64,000 bases of DNA from Galeopsis tetrahit (GCA_963675135.1 OY776129.1:77217348-77281347), one strand, 5' to 3'; shown: positions 1 through 11,944, counted from the stretch's first letter. Made by a program: numbers and translations. The notes: generated by a model not told the origin, from the sequence alone.

Positions 1-509
1 CTTTTCTCTTTCCATCCTTTATTTTTCAATTTCTTCATTTTTAGAAAACTTTGAAGATAGTTGCATAAATAATAATCCTTCCATCCAATTTTATTATGTC
101 CACTTCTCCGGGCACAAGTTATTTTAATGAAAAGTATAAATATTAATTAAGAGCAAAATGATTCAACTATTTTTTAAAAATATATGCATTAATCCAAAAT
201 AACTTATATTTTAAATACGAGGGAATAACATATTTATGAAAAAGATTATAATGTACATGTATTGAATCGAATATTAAACACCTTCAGAAATACTCCCTTC
301 GCCCCACAATTATTTACAATTTTTTTTTCGGTCTTAAAATTAATTGCTCACCTTCTTTATAAAAATAACACACAAAATTAATGTCCTCAAATATTATTTT
401 ATTTTTAAAATTATCACTTATTTTGAAACCATATTTACTATATACAATAAAACCTCTATAAATTAATAAATTCTTTAAAATACTAATAATATTTTCCGAC
501 TTTGATCAA
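1..509. other. AT-rich intergenic DNA
   Basis: No open frame or recognisable gene is seen. Near 290-312 there is a CTCCCTTCG-like stretch resembling a Stowaway-type terminus, but no matching second end with a TA duplication is visible, so no element is called. Confidence 0.5.
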
Positions 510-518
510 TTAAAAATT

Positions 519-749
519 GGGTTGGTCTGCTGGACTCGAGTGCATGTTGTGCACCCTAGTCCATGTTGCACTTTTCAGTTACTGACTTACACTTTTTGGT
601 AAATGGTGTTGCACTTTTCAATTATTAATCTGTATAAGTAATAATTGAAAAATGCAACACCATTTAACAAAAAGTGTAAGTCAGTAAACTGAAAAGTGCA
701 CATGGACTAGGGTGCACAGCATGCACTCGAGTGCATACTAAACTTTACC
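519..749 (-). mobile_element. Mutator-type foldback MITE, copy 1
   Basis: Two arms of about 100 bp form a nearly complete inverted repeat around a short AT loop near 630. Relative to the other two copies (6452-6684 and 9193-9433) it is reversed: it begins GGGTTGGTCTGCTGGACTCG and ends with a sequence complementary to GGTAAAGTTTAGTATGC. The flanks at 510-518 and 750-758 match at 8 of 9 positions. A 9-bp duplication is the hallmark of Mutator-superfamily insertion. It has no coding capacity, so it would need a transposase in trans. Confidence rests on three copies with the same ends. Confidence 0.85.
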
Positions 750-941
750 TTAAAAAATTTACCAATTTCAATAAAATAAAATAATAGGATAATATTTTTT
801 TAAAAACATTATATAAATAAATTGTCCCATAAATATCATAAATTAATACTCCCTTCATACTATTTTTAGTGAAAACTATTCAACTTTTTTTTTTTCATCT
901 GGTTTAGTAAACGTTATTCATTCTCTTTTTAGCAAACTGCT

Positions 942-1219
942 CATTTTACATTTAACTATATTTTTTTTATCTCTCAATCACATCACCACTCATACATCTA
1001 TTTATTTTATCATATTTTTTAACCTTCGTGTTCAAGCTTTCGAGTAGCTCTCACCGAAATGGAGGGTATAATTTTTTTTTCATTTTACATTTAACTATAT
1101 TTTTTTTATCTCTCAATCACATCACCACTCATACATCTATTTATTTTATTATATTTTTTAACCTTCGTGTTCAAGCTTTCGAGTAGCTCTCACCGAAATG
1201 GAGGGTATAATTTTTTTTT
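942..1219. repeat. 139-bp tandem duplication
   Basis: Two near-identical 139-bp units (942-1080 and 1081-1219) lie head to tail. Each contains an AT-rich stretch followed by a TTCGAGTAGCTCTCACCG segment and GGAGGGTATAA. The units differ at very few positions, so the duplication is recent. A Stowaway-like GGAGGG terminus lies at the end of each unit. Confidence 0.85.
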
Positions 1220-1509
1220 CGAATTACAAAAATAACTATGGCAATTTAGTAAAATAAGAATTTATTATTGATTGTACTTGTACTGTGTACATGAACACGT
1301 GGTTGTAAGTGAATTGTATTTATTTTATAGACATTGAATTGTAGTAGTAGTATTTTGTATATTTGTATTTTTATAAATTTTTAAAATTATTTAGAATGGG
1401 TCAATCCGCCCGCCATGTGCTATGTGCGGGTCACCCCGTCCCGCCCGTTCATAGAATGGGACGGTTTTAGGTATCCAGCCCGATCCGTCTCAAGTCCAAG
1501 AAATTATGT

Positions 1510-1915
1510 GGGTGTTTGCAAGCACTAGTATGTGTTTAAAAACACTTTTATCTTAAAATATAATCACTTTTGGAGTGTTTGACACCACAACTAAGTGATT
1601 AAATTAAGTTGTTAAAAGTGATTTTGGTGAAGCACCCCTCCACCTACTTTTAATAGCTTCCATGTGCTTCTCATCCTTGTAGTAACCAATTTTACATTTT
1701 TGCCCTCACAATTTAAATACTATTTTATGTTTACCCATTACTTATCCAAATGTAATAAGGGTATTTTTGTAAAATTATAAAAAAACTATTTGTTTTGCAA
1801 ACATCACAACATATACAAAATTGATTAAAAGTGCTTAATTTTAAAACACTATCCACCTTCAAATTTATTTCAAAAATCAATTTTAATCACTTTTAATCAA
1901 TTATAATTATTTGTA
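1510..1915 (+). mobile_element. MITE-like repeat, GGGTGTTTGCAA family, copy 1
   Basis: About 405 bp aligns by eye over its whole length with 46268-46679, including the start GGGTGTTTGCAA, the block GCCCTCACAATTTAAATA and the internal AAAACACTATC motif. The right end has lost the terminal inverted sequence that is clear in the second copy. It is noncoding. The superfamily is uncertain; the ends resemble Tourist/Harbinger or hAT MITEs. Confidence 0.6.
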
Positions 1916-2599
1916 CGTAGATTAAATAAAATTACTGGTGAATTTATGTGGGTCCACAATTCCACATACCCGGAGATAACGTCAGCTTGATTATTAAATT
2001 AAAAATTAGTTTACATAATTTGTAGGTGTATTTTAAATATCAATAATTAAAATTATGATAAACAAATATCTGAATGAGAGAAATTAATATTTATACATAA
2101 ACAAATAGTCTGGAACGTACGAATAGACTTCTATTTTGTATATATATCAATTAACTAAATAAAGAAACTACATATTTTTTTTTAATATACACTGATACAC
2201 ATGAACTATTCATTTCACACCCTCTTTTTTTCGTAATACTTCCATAATATTTTTTTAAGGCCAAAATTGATTAATGCAAAATGATAAAAATATCCTTATA
2301 TAAATAAATACTTTAAAAATAATAAATCGAAACGAAGCCAATTTTCTACTTTTGGTGGGGATAGGGACTTGTGATCATATTATTATATTATGGAGTATTA
2401 TATAATAATAATGATAGAATGTCTGAGTGATTCAATTTTCCATGACTTAATTGCGGGTGGGTCATTAAATAATTTATTGAAGCATTTATATTTTTATTAC
2501 CTTTTACGTATGTATAAATAACACTTTCCGATGCATCTATTTTACTCTTTTTATATGCTTCTTTTCGACCTATTGGATTTTAATAAAACGATTATAGGG
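1916..2599. other. AT-rich intergenic DNA
   Basis: I see no gene or repeat here that I can support. A small AT hairpin built from ATTATTATATTATGG-like sequence lies around 2378-2412. Confidence 0.4.
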
Positions 2600-4300
2600 G
2601 AAATTATTGTTAAGGTCATTTCATGAGAGATTTATCTAATAGGGCATAGGTTTTTTTTTTTAAAATCTATTAGAGTCAAAATGACACCTAATAAGACATT
2701 GTTGCCCTTTATCAATTTAAATAATTCGAAATTAATAAATATTAATAATTTGAAATTAATAATTTTGAATTAATGCCGTTCCTAATTATATGCACCTTCC
2801 AATTATTAAAAAATTCCTAAAATTAAGCAATTCGAATTAATTGTTAATTATTCAAACAAATAAAGTTAAAAAATCTGCAGACATCGTCGGAGAGATTTCA
2901 AGGAAAGAAAACCCATTGTTTCCGGCAAAAAGTTCATTCAAGAAAATCAACACTGTGAGAAAAGGAAAGAAAACCCATTGTTTGAATTAGGGTTGTAAAC
3001 GAATCGAATCGAAGCGAATACCACTGTATTCGATTCGATTCGTGAAAGTATTCGAATATTCGTATTCGTTTATTTTTCGAATAATAATTTTGATTCGGTA
3101 TTCGATTCGAGTGGTTATACGATACTATTCGATTCGATTCGAGTATTCGATTCGATTTGTTTAAAACATATTATAAATAATATTTTGAGTATTCGATTCG
3201 AAATTAATTCGTATTCGATTCGAAATATTTGATTCGATTCGAAACTATTCGATTCGAAATTTTATAAAAATAATCAATATATTAAACTGATAAAACATTA
3301 AATAATACTCCGTAAATGTTTGCAAGCGACAAATACAAAAGTTTAACATAAATAATAAAAACTAGTCTTCAATCTTCCACCATATTCTGAACAACCTAAA
3401 TCACTCTTTTTTTTTTGACAGAACCTAAATCACACTCAATAAACAAAGAATCTGTAAAATTTGTAAAACTAATTAATCTATAAAAAAATTACACCAACTA
3501 GTGTGTAAAAATTTATGTTCAAATCACATTAGTATTCAAAAGCTGTAAATACAAGAACAACTAAAACTAATCTGAACAGGAACAAGAACTAAAACTAATC
3601 TGCAAAAACGGAAATTGTCAAAACAATAGCTAATCTGCAACAAAAAATCAACTAAACTAAATACATGGGGGAATTACGGCGGTCGACTGCACTAATCTGC
3701 AATTTTTTTTTGACTAAATACCTGTGTCGACTACAGACTACCGACTGCGCATTACTTGTGCCGACTGGCCGTGGATGCCGCCGTGCCGGTGGGAGATCGG
3801 ATGCGTGCGGCAAACATAGAGAGAAATGAGAGAGGGGGCGGCGGGTATCAAGGCAGAAAGAAAAAAACTCAAATGAGGGAAAAAGGGTAATTAGGGTTTT
3901 GACTTTTGTGGACTTGAATTGTATTGGATATACTTTATTTTTATTTTTACTATAATATTACTCATTTTTAGTTATTTACTAGTGTAGAACCCGTGTATTA
4001 CACGGAATTTTAAATATATTTTTAAATATTTAGTAATAAATTTTTATTTATTTACTTAATTTAATTTTTCATATTTTTGTAATTATATTTTTAAAAAAAT
4101 AATTTCGCAGAATTATAATTATTTTGTTAAAAAAATTTAACATTTTTTTCAATTATATTTATTATAACGTTGTATTATAATATAAAAGTGTAACTAACAT
4201 AATATTTTGAATTATACAAAATAATTACACTTATGTTAGTTAATTTTATAAAGCAAATTTCAAAGAAAATTTGTGAGAATCAAACGAAATGTGACTTTGA

Positions 4301-4548
4301 CATTTAATAAATATGAAAACAACTTTTAAAAAAATTATAAAATTTCGGAAACAAAAAATTTAAGTAATATTAAAATAGTTTTTAATAAATTGTAAATCAA
4401 CCTTCAATATCAACCACAACACCTTACATTTATTAAATATGAAAATAACTTTTAAAAAAATTATAAAAGTTCAGAAACAAATAATTTAAATAATATTAAA
4501 ATAACTCTTAATAAATTGTAAGTAAACCTTCAATATCAACCACAATAC
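4301..4548. repeat. Tandem duplication of about 126 bp inside the hAT element
   Basis: Two diverged copies of about 126 bp share blocks such as CTTTTAAAAAAATTATAAAA and CCTTCAATATCAACCACAA. The copies begin at about 4301 and 4427. Confidence 0.7.
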
Positions 4549-4926
4549 AATTAAATAAATAAATATTTTAATTAATTGCAAATTAAATCATAACCTTTTC
4601 CTCATTTGCAATCTAATCTAAACTTTAAGGTAATTGCAAATAAATCACAAACTTTAAATATAGTTGCAATTTAGTCTTTTTGTCAATTTTAATTGTGTTC
4701 GAATCTAACATAATTTAGACTATTTAATGACATAACAACACCTTAATAAAAAAATATTGTTTTTCAATCAAACCAAATATCAAAAGGTATGATTTAGAGA
4801 CAAAGTAAACTTGTAAGAAGTCTAATTTGCAATAATATTTAAAGTTTGTGATTTATTTACAATTCTTTTAAGGTTTAGATTAGATTGCAAATGATCGAAA
4901 GGTCGTGATTTGATTTGCAATTACCT

Positions 4927-5243
4927 CTTTTTAAAATTTACAACTTCATTAAATTATGACACATAAGTCAAATCAACCACAAAATGACACATAAGTCAAA
5001 TTAACCACAAAATGACACATCATCAATTTAAACTCCCTATTAGTATATAAGGGGATTATAGAAAGAGATTATAAATCATATCTTACTCAACCAATAACTT
5101 AATTACACATCATACTTTTTAAAATTTACAACTTCATTAAATTATGACACATAAGCCAAATCAACCACAAAATGACAAATAAGCCAAATTAACCACAAAA
5201 TGACACGTCATCAATTTAAACTCCCTATTAGTATATAAGGGGA
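4927..5243. repeat. Tandem duplication of about 187 bp inside the hAT element
   Basis: The block from CTTTTTAAAATTTACAAC to TAGTATATAAGGGGAT occurs at 4927-5056 and again at 5115-5243, with very few differences. Within each unit, ATGACACATAAG-type words are themselves repeated. The second copy ends about 50 bp before the right subterminal array begins. Confidence 0.8.
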
Positions 5244-5711
5244 TGAGGTACAAGTTATTAAATAAATAAATAAATATAATATATTTTTAACTTAATATAT
5301 ATAATCGAATACTTACGAATATCGAATCGAATATCATGATTTTGTATTTGTATTCGTTTATTAATCGAATCAAAAAAAATATTTGTATTCGAATTCGAAT
5401 CATAAAATTTCGAATACGAATATCAAAAATCGAATACGAATACCGAATCGAGCAAAATTATTCGATTCATTTACAACCCTAGTTTGAATATGCATACATA
5501 TATGAAGATAGATTATGAAGTTTAATATGCACTGAAAACGGGGGTACATGCATTTTATATATGTGCCTATGTGAAATGCACTATACGATATGCATATATA
5601 CATGCATACGGTAATGTGCATATCTATAGTTACAGGGAAATATCCACATCAAAACATTTCCAAAAGCTACATAAAAAAGGACGATCAGCAAACCATACCC
5701 GAAATCCATCA

Positions 5712-6182
5712 TCAGAATGAGTTCATTTCAAAAATGTAATTCCTGCTTTTCAGCAATCTTTCAACCGCCTCTGCATACACTCCTCCTTCCTTCCCAAAGG
5801 CCTCCGCCGCCAGCCCCTCGTCTTCACGGTGGTCCTCCGTCTCACGCCGCCCTCCTACCGGTCTCACCACCACCAACGTTGCTCCTTCCATCACCATCCC
5901 TGAAGACAGCTCTAATTTAGCTTCGTGCCTCATTCTAATTCCCACAGCAGGCACCGTCGTCCGGTTGTTCCGCCACCAAGCACCGCCGCTGCCGATTTCC
6001 TCCGCCGCGTCACTGTCCCTGAACTCGCGCAAGCCGTCTCTGTCCATAATGACAGTGCCCTCACTATCCTTATCGTAAACGACTAAATGGGAAAGCGATT
6101 CCTGCTCGTTTACCACATCCTTATCGTAAACAACAACGCTGAGAACGCCGGTCTCAGCCCAGAAACCGATGATGGAGATGAA
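5712..6182 (-). pseudogene. Unrecognised protein fragment (157 codons, no start codon)
   Basis: The frame is open from a stop at 6183-6185 to a stop at 5712, and its base composition is clearly more GC-rich than the surroundings. There is no ATG upstream of the conserved-looking part, so it looks like an exon or a captured gene fragment. The protein contains two copies of a VYDKD motif about 20 residues apart, then a WWRNNRTTVPAVGIRMRHEA segment, and ends with a charged region. I cannot assign it to a family. It lies between the hAT element and MITE copy 2. Confidence 0.35.
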
Positions 6183-6451
6183 TTAAATGGTAATCGCGTT
6201 TTCTGGAAGATTTTAAGAAGGTCAAGATTTTTTTTTAATATGCGCTATAATTGGGGAATTGATGTTTGAATTTAAATTTCAAATTAAGGTGTAAAATCTA
6301 TTAATTAAGAGGTTATGTTAATATAAAGGGCAAATACGGTTTTTTGACACAAAAATGACCTTATTAGGAAATTTTAAAAGTTGTATGTTTTAGTTGTTTA
6401 ATAGTCTATAAAAGTGACCTTATTAGGTAATATTCTCAAGATTATAATGTT

Positions 6452-6684
6452 GGTAAAGTCTAGTATGCACTCGAGTGCATGTTGTGCACCCTAGTTCATG
6501 TGCACTTTTCAGTTTACTGACTTACATTTTTTGGTAAATGGTGTTGCACTTTTCAATTATTACTTATACAGTTTAATAATTGAAAAGTGCAACACCATTT
6601 ACCAAAAAGTGTAAGTCAGTAACTGAAAAGTGCAACATGGACTAGGGTGCACAACATGCACTCGAGTCCATAGCAGACCAACCC
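6452..6684 (+). mobile_element. Mutator-type foldback MITE, copy 2
   Basis: It begins GGTAAAGTCTAGTATGC and ends with the complement of GGGTTGGTCTGCTATGG. The exact 9-bp duplication TATAATGTT flanks it (6443-6451 and 6685-6693). Two paralogous segments at about 38370 and 47118 carry this site once without the element, so they act as empty sites. The arms are about 105 bp and fold back around a short loop. Confidence 0.92.
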
Positions 6685-7056
6685 TATAATGTTAATTTTT
6701 TATGTGAGATGTGTGGTAACAAGTTTTTTTTTTTTTTTTACTCACCAATACTTATTATTTTCTCTTTCAAAAAAAAAAATACTACTCCTATTTTAGACAT
6801 GCAGTATACAGACACGCGGAACAACAGCATTCATCTTAAGGGTTTGATTCATACTAACAATAAAGGAGAACAATTGTGTAATAGTAAGTACGTAATAACA
6901 CACAAACCGTGGGAATTGAAATCGTACAAATTAGAAATACATACTCAAAATGATTACAAAAACTTACTCGTGGCATAATAAAAGCTTCCTGCATAATCAG
7001 CACATATAATAATATACTACTACCTTGAATCGAATTTAACTTGCGCTCGATCAAAA

Positions 7057-7477
7057 TCAATCATAAACTTCTTCTTCTTCTTCTTCGTCCTCCGTCGGGG
7101 CACTGCTCATGACCCGTCTAGCCCAAATTAATACGACATGCATTTTGTGGACAACCCATTCGATGAACAAACCAAATGCGTAGAGCAACATAAATGAGAC
7201 GGGCAAAGTTATGAAAACCACAAGAGGTGCAAGCAACAATTGAAAATGGACATGTGTGAAAGAATTTCGTCTTATTAACATTCGGAACTAGTAGATGATG
7301 GGACATAAATTACAGAGTATTGTTCCATGTATGCACCAAGTGTAGGGTATGAAATTACCTTAAAGCGTAGAGGGGAAGTCGAAATCTCCTCCTTGCATTC
7401 AGCTTCCAGGTCCAGGGAAAGACCACCGCCACGACGTTCAAGTTAGAACCGGAATTAGGGCGACTTGTTCTCACCAT
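7057..7477 (-). pseudogene. Small membrane-protein family, copy A (internally deleted)
   Basis: Exon 1 is 7477-7359 (ATG, MVRTSRPNSGSNL start, GT donor, phase 2). The C-terminal part of exon 2 is at 7281-7057: a hydrophobic segment PVSFMLLYAFGLFIEWVVHK, then RRVMSSAPTEDEEEEEE. Against copy C (19782-34572), the start of exon 2 with the first transmembrane segments is missing and no acceptor joins the two parts in phase. It is therefore probably a relic. The C-terminus is nearly identical to copy C. Confidence 0.6.
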
Positions 7478-7489
7478 CACTAGTACTCC

Positions 7490-9183
7490 TCTGCTCTTGT
7501 TTTAGTTCCTACCTCATCTACGTAAAAGGAATACGTATATATAGAGAGATTTTTTATGGAAGAGTTCAAGCGAAATCAATTATAGTGACTTTGAGGAATG
7601 AGGGGTATTATAAAGTCAACAAATAGCGATGATCAAAAGTAAATAAAAGAAGCTTCAAATGGATAAACAACATTATTAAAACAAAATTTGTATCGCCTGA
7701 ACTAAAACAAATTATGCAAATCTATTACTCCGTACTATCTAAAAGAGGGAGTTCTCTTAAGTTGGTCAGTTTCTTTCCAGTAGCAGGTAAGCTTTTCGCA
7801 CAACTGACAATTGTATGCAAATACTACTCTGTTTTTCCTAAATTAGTTACTTATCTAGATAACTTCCTTGGATTTTAGGAGTGTTAGGATTTAATTTTAA
7901 TAATCATGTCTTCTACTGTATAAGATAAATATAAACATAATAAATTACTTTTTATTAATTATTCATTTTTTTAAAACTTTATATGTATGATTTTTTCATG
8001 AATTTTAAGGAATATTATATAAAGTAGACGATTTGGAGGGTATTATGGTGTATTAATACACTTATAAATAAAATGATTATATAGACAAATTCTTTCATAC
8101 AATTGAGTGTATAGATACACTTCAATTTTAATATTCAATATACTCAACTTAATCTTTGACCCTAACATTTGACTCAATTTATTTGAACTCAATTCCAATT
8201 GTATATATAATATAGATGCAATCAATTTCATCCAAATATCACTCGAATATTTATGTATAAAATTTGATCTTATAATAAAATATTAAATACATTTTTATTT
8301 TATAGTATTAAAATATTATTTGCTTTGTAAGTTTTAACCAAATTAAAACAGGAGGTGTATATGAAGTTAGTTATAAAAAATGCCGCATATATATAAATGA
8401 CAAGAAATTAAATAGATGAAAAAGTAAGATTTAATTTTAAACTGCCAACTATAATACTTTATACATTAAACATTTTACCACTAGGTCCACTACTACTTAT
8501 TCAACTAATTAAATCAATCACAAAATCCGGGTAAATACCTCAAGAACCTCAAGAATTGAGGTGCTACCCATACTAGTTATTACTATTAGGCCCGACTATT
8601 TACATAATCTAATTCATTCAATATTATATTGATTTATTTAATAAATAAAATAATTATTTATAAATTTATATTAATAATTTTTATTAATTCATTTTAATTG
8701 TATTTTTTTTGTCAATTATTTAGAACATTAACTAATTATCATTTTTGCTCATAATTTTAATATATAAATTCCATTTTTTTTATTAAGAAATGAAAAAGGG
8801 GGGCAGTATATATTAAAAAAAAAAGAATCATAATAATACATAAAATAAAATTAGATAATTAAATTATACTTCTACTAATTTTAATATTGTGTTAACTTTA
8901 AAAAAAAAAAATGTGTTCAATCAAGTTCGATTTGTTGATGCATTTATTTAACCACTATTAATTAGTATACTGAGAATAATTTCTTCCTAAATGTAATTGA
9001 TATAGTAATTGTTGTGATTAACATCTCTAATTAATTAATGAAAACACCACACCACACCTCTCATCTTTAATCTTGAGATGTTAATGAAAAGTAATATAAT
9101 TAATTAAAGATTTAAAGTAATCTAATTGGTTTGCAAGAGTTAAAAGATTAATTAAATGAAAACACAACACGCACTTCTAATAT
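7490..9183. other. Intergenic DNA, AT-rich
   Basis: No gene is visible. About 7600-7700 repeats a segment (AAAAGAAGCTTCAAATG, then ACAACATTATTAAAAC) that recurs near 34680, 35190 and 42480. It belongs to the duplicated upstream flank of the membrane-protein family. The rest of the interval is low-complexity AT DNA. Confidence 0.5.
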
Positions 9184-9192
9184 TTAATCTTG

Positions 9193-9433
9193 GGTAAAGT
9201 TTAGTATGCACTCGAGTGCAACCCTATTCCATGTTGCACTTTTCAATTTTACTGACTTACATTTTTTGGTAAATGGTGTTGCACTTTTCAATTATTACTA
9301 AAAATATTATTATACAGTTTAATAATTGAAAAGTGCAACACCATTTACCAATAAAATGTAAGTCAATAAAACTGAAAAGTGCAACATGGACTAGGGTGCA
9401 TAACATGCACTCGAGTCCATAGCAGACCAACCC
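9193..9433 (+). mobile_element. Mutator-type foldback MITE, copy 3
   Basis: It has the same ends as copies 1 and 2 and is flanked by the exact 9-bp duplication TTAATCTTG (9184-9192 and 9434-9442). The paralogous segment at 46820-46935 carries the same flanks with a single TTAATCTTG and no insertion, a clear related empty site. The element is 241 bp, slightly longer than the other two because of extra AT bases in the loop. Confidence 0.93.
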
Positions 9434-9790
9434 TTAATCTTGAGATGTTAATGAGGGGAAAGAGAAACACGTGAGTTGTGAGTGGCCGAGTTGGCCAGAA
9501 ACAAAAGAGAGAGGGAGTGTAAAGACTAAACAGTACCGAATGAGGCGGCACTTAACTCAAATGAGGAGTAATAATAATATTTAAAAAAACAAAAAAAAAA
9601 AATTATGAAGTGGAAAATTTTGGAGAAGAGAGTTTGGAGTGCCCAATACAATATAAAGAAAATTGAAAAGTTAAAATTATTTATAGATTTGATTCATTCT
9701 AATAAGGAACAATCGTGTAATCACTTTACACTCAAACATTACATCCATCAAAAGAAAAAAAAAAACTCAGACATTACATACCTACACACA

Positions 9791-10424
9791 CTAACTTAAC
9801 TCAGCTTCGTGCATAATTAAACAATGCAATATACGACCTTGAATATGAATTCTTTTTTGGTGAGTAAATTTATTTTTTAAGAATTTTACTATTAGCATAT
9901 TTTTTAAGAATTTTACTATTAGCCAGTAACCGGAAGTGGATCCAATGAGACACCAAATTGAGACTGGATTTTCATGAAATATGCTCTCTGTTTTGCCTTC
10001 ATCATATTTCAGTGTTAAAAGAGCAAGCACCACCCGAAACTCATTTTTCATAAATTGCAACAGAGGAGTTTGAGTGCTTGTGGATACTGAATTTTGTTCA
10101 CTTGCCAGCTCACTACACACAAAGGTAAGTTAATCAAATTCATATGTAATTATAGACTGTGACGGAGTCGGGAAATCTCGATTGGGAGGTTCAATTAACA
10201 TTACTTTAAAGATAAAATAATATGTACTTATTATAATCTCCAAAATTTTACATGATAAAATTGTCAAACAAGCTGACTTTTATTTTGTGAATGATAATGA
10301 GTGAAATTACATACCTTGAAGCATAGTGAGGAAGAGTAGCTCGAAATCTCCTTCTCCTTGTATTATTAAGCTTCCATTTCCAAGGGTTAGAATCGGAATG
10401 TACTTTCTCTCTTATTTTCACCAT
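9791..10424 (-). CDS. Small membrane-protein family, copy B (shortened C-terminus)
   Basis: Two exons: 10424-10315 (ATG, donor GTATGT, phase 2) and 10112-9791 (acceptor TAG), giving 143 aa. Exon 1 is basic and arginine-rich (NNTRRRRFRA). Exon 2 begins SELAS and contains TPLLQFMKNEF, matching PLLQLMKFE in copy C. The three-helix membrane part and acidic tail of copy C are replaced by a divergent end with a short duplicated LIVKFLKN. Intron length (202 bp), splice sites and phase all agree with the family. It may be a decaying paralogue. Confidence 0.5.
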
Positions 10425-10444
10425 CTTTAATTTACACACAGCTT

Positions 10445-11094
10445 AACTACTAGCCTTTTTTTTTCCTTTTTTAAAACTCTTGAATAATGGATCTCTTTAT
10501 AATCCACCAGGTGGGTCCTAAGGGGGAAGTAGTTAACAGCTCCATTGACTTTTCTAAAATATTATTTAATTAAAAAAAAAAAGGAAAAATCATTGCAATT
10601 CTTTATGAACAATATTTAAGTGCAATATAATTAAAATTGAGCTCCAATTAAGTGTTGGATCAAATGTTAAATTAGATAAATTGAACATTAACATTTAAAT
10701 GTATATATACATTCAATTGCATTGCAGAATTTGTCATTCTTTATACTATATGGAGTATTTAATAATTACTCATATAACAATTTCAAGTGTATTATTACAA
10801 TATTAGTAGTGCAATTATTATACACTTTGTTTCATAATGTATGTAATTTTTTTTATAGAATTAAGAAACATAACTTTTTACAAACATTGAGAGAAAATAA
10901 AATGGAATGAAAAATAACTTGTTTCAATTATCAAGAAAGATAGATAACAAAAGTATATCAAATTATAAATTGTAGAAATTACTTCCGTAAAATTAACTAA
11001 AACAACAAAATTTTTGGAACAATATTTAAAGTCAAGTCGGAGGGAGTATATAATAATTTATTTATTTTATATATGAACAATGAATGAAACTTTT
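10445..11094. other. AT-rich intergenic DNA
   Basis: I see no gene. A TCGGAGGGAGTATA stretch near 11038-11051 is a Stowaway-like terminus without a visible partner. Confidence 0.45.
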
Positions 11095-11102
11095 ATTAAA
11101 AG

Positions 11103-11536
11103 CAAGGATGAAAATATGGTATTGGTAGAAATATCGAGACTTTAAATTTATGAAAATATCGATGGATATATCGATATCGATATTCGATATCGATAAATTT
11201 TAAAAATTGTAAAAATTTAATAACAAGCCTTTAGTACATAAAATCAACAAAATAATTTGAATACATTTTATATTATTGATAAATTTATATAAAATAGAAT
11301 ATACAATGTTATTTCGTATGACATTTATCGATATTTTTCAAAATTTATCGACATTTTCTCAATATTTTTCGATATTAGGCTCGATATTATTATTGTCTAC
11401 CGATATTTATCGATATTTTCAATTTTTTTATAAATATCGTGGAAATATCGATTCTTCCCAATATCGATATCGGTGACCCCGAAAAATGGATATATCGAGG
11501 ATATATCGGGGATATTTCCTAATATTTTCATCCTTG
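11103..11536. mobile_element. hAT-type MITE with ATCGAT-rich body
   Basis: The terminal inverted repeats are CAAGGATGAAAATA and its complement. The exact 8-bp duplication ATTAAAAG flanks it (11095-11102 and 11537-11544), as for hAT elements. The subterminal regions (11150-11200 and 11330-11510) are dense in ATATCGAT words. It has no transposase; it is unrelated in sequence to the larger hAT element at 2988. Confidence 0.88.
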
Positions 11537-11544
11537 ATTAAAAG

Positions 11545-11926
11545 TTAATTTGATTTATTATTATTAAAAATATTTTTTTTAATCATTTAAATTGTTTTTT
11601 AAACTCCTCTATCATACCCAATATGATAGTAGACGATGAACAAGGATTATTCCACATGTTGATAATCAACATTTTCAATATTCTAATAAGCGTAATGTAA
11701 ACTTACACACTTATATGATTATGATTAGTAGGGAATAATTTCACAACAAAAAAGCTCGTATCGCTCTTAAAAAAAAATTGATTTGAATATTCACGGTAAA
11801 AAAATCGATACTAGTAATTAAATATATAATTTATATTTTCTGCATTGTTGTATTAATTTTACGCATCTATGTGCAACTTGATTTATTTATTTATAATATT
11901 GTATTTCAACTCTTGTAATTTTAAAT
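11545..11926. other. Duplicated intergenic segment
   Basis: About 11600-11910 is similar to about 42880-43165 (shared AATATGATAGTAGA, CAATCAACATTTTCAATATT and TTTATAATATTGTATTTCAA). It is one end of a local duplication that the CACTA element then interrupted. I see no coding content. Confidence 0.6.
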
Positions 11927-11944
11927 CACTACAAAAAAAGGGCG

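Larger units (their letters stand above)
2988..5481. mobile_element. Non-autonomous hAT element
   Basis: The ends are a terminal inverted repeat: TAGGGTTGTAAACGAATCG at the left and its complement with one mismatch at the right. An exact 8-bp duplication GTTTGAAT flanks it (2980-2987 and 5482-5489), which is diagnostic of hAT insertion. Subterminal arrays of degenerate ATTCGATTCGA repeats occupy about 3000-3260 and 5300-5465. The interior has no transposase frame. It holds a short GC-rich patch (3680-3860) and AT-rich tandem duplications (about 4301-5243), probably a nested repeat. Confidence 0.85.
2600..6442. mobile_element. Possible Mutator-like element enclosing a gene fragment (weak)
   Basis: The stretch at about 2610-2715 and the inverted stretch at about 6300-6440 share short blocks: AAGGTCA near the outer edge, then CCTAATAAG and TTGCCCTTTAT further in. 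Such inverted ends around a fragment with higher GC (5712-6182) would fit a Pack-MULE later split by the hAT insertion at 2988. The inverted similarity is patchy and I see no clean 9-bp target duplication, so this is only a hypothesis. Confidence 0.25.

Noticed and set aside
3978..5244. Helitron inside the hAT element
   Set aside because: An ACCCGTG...CACGG word near 3990 resembles some Helitron starts, but no CTRR end with hairpin is evident.
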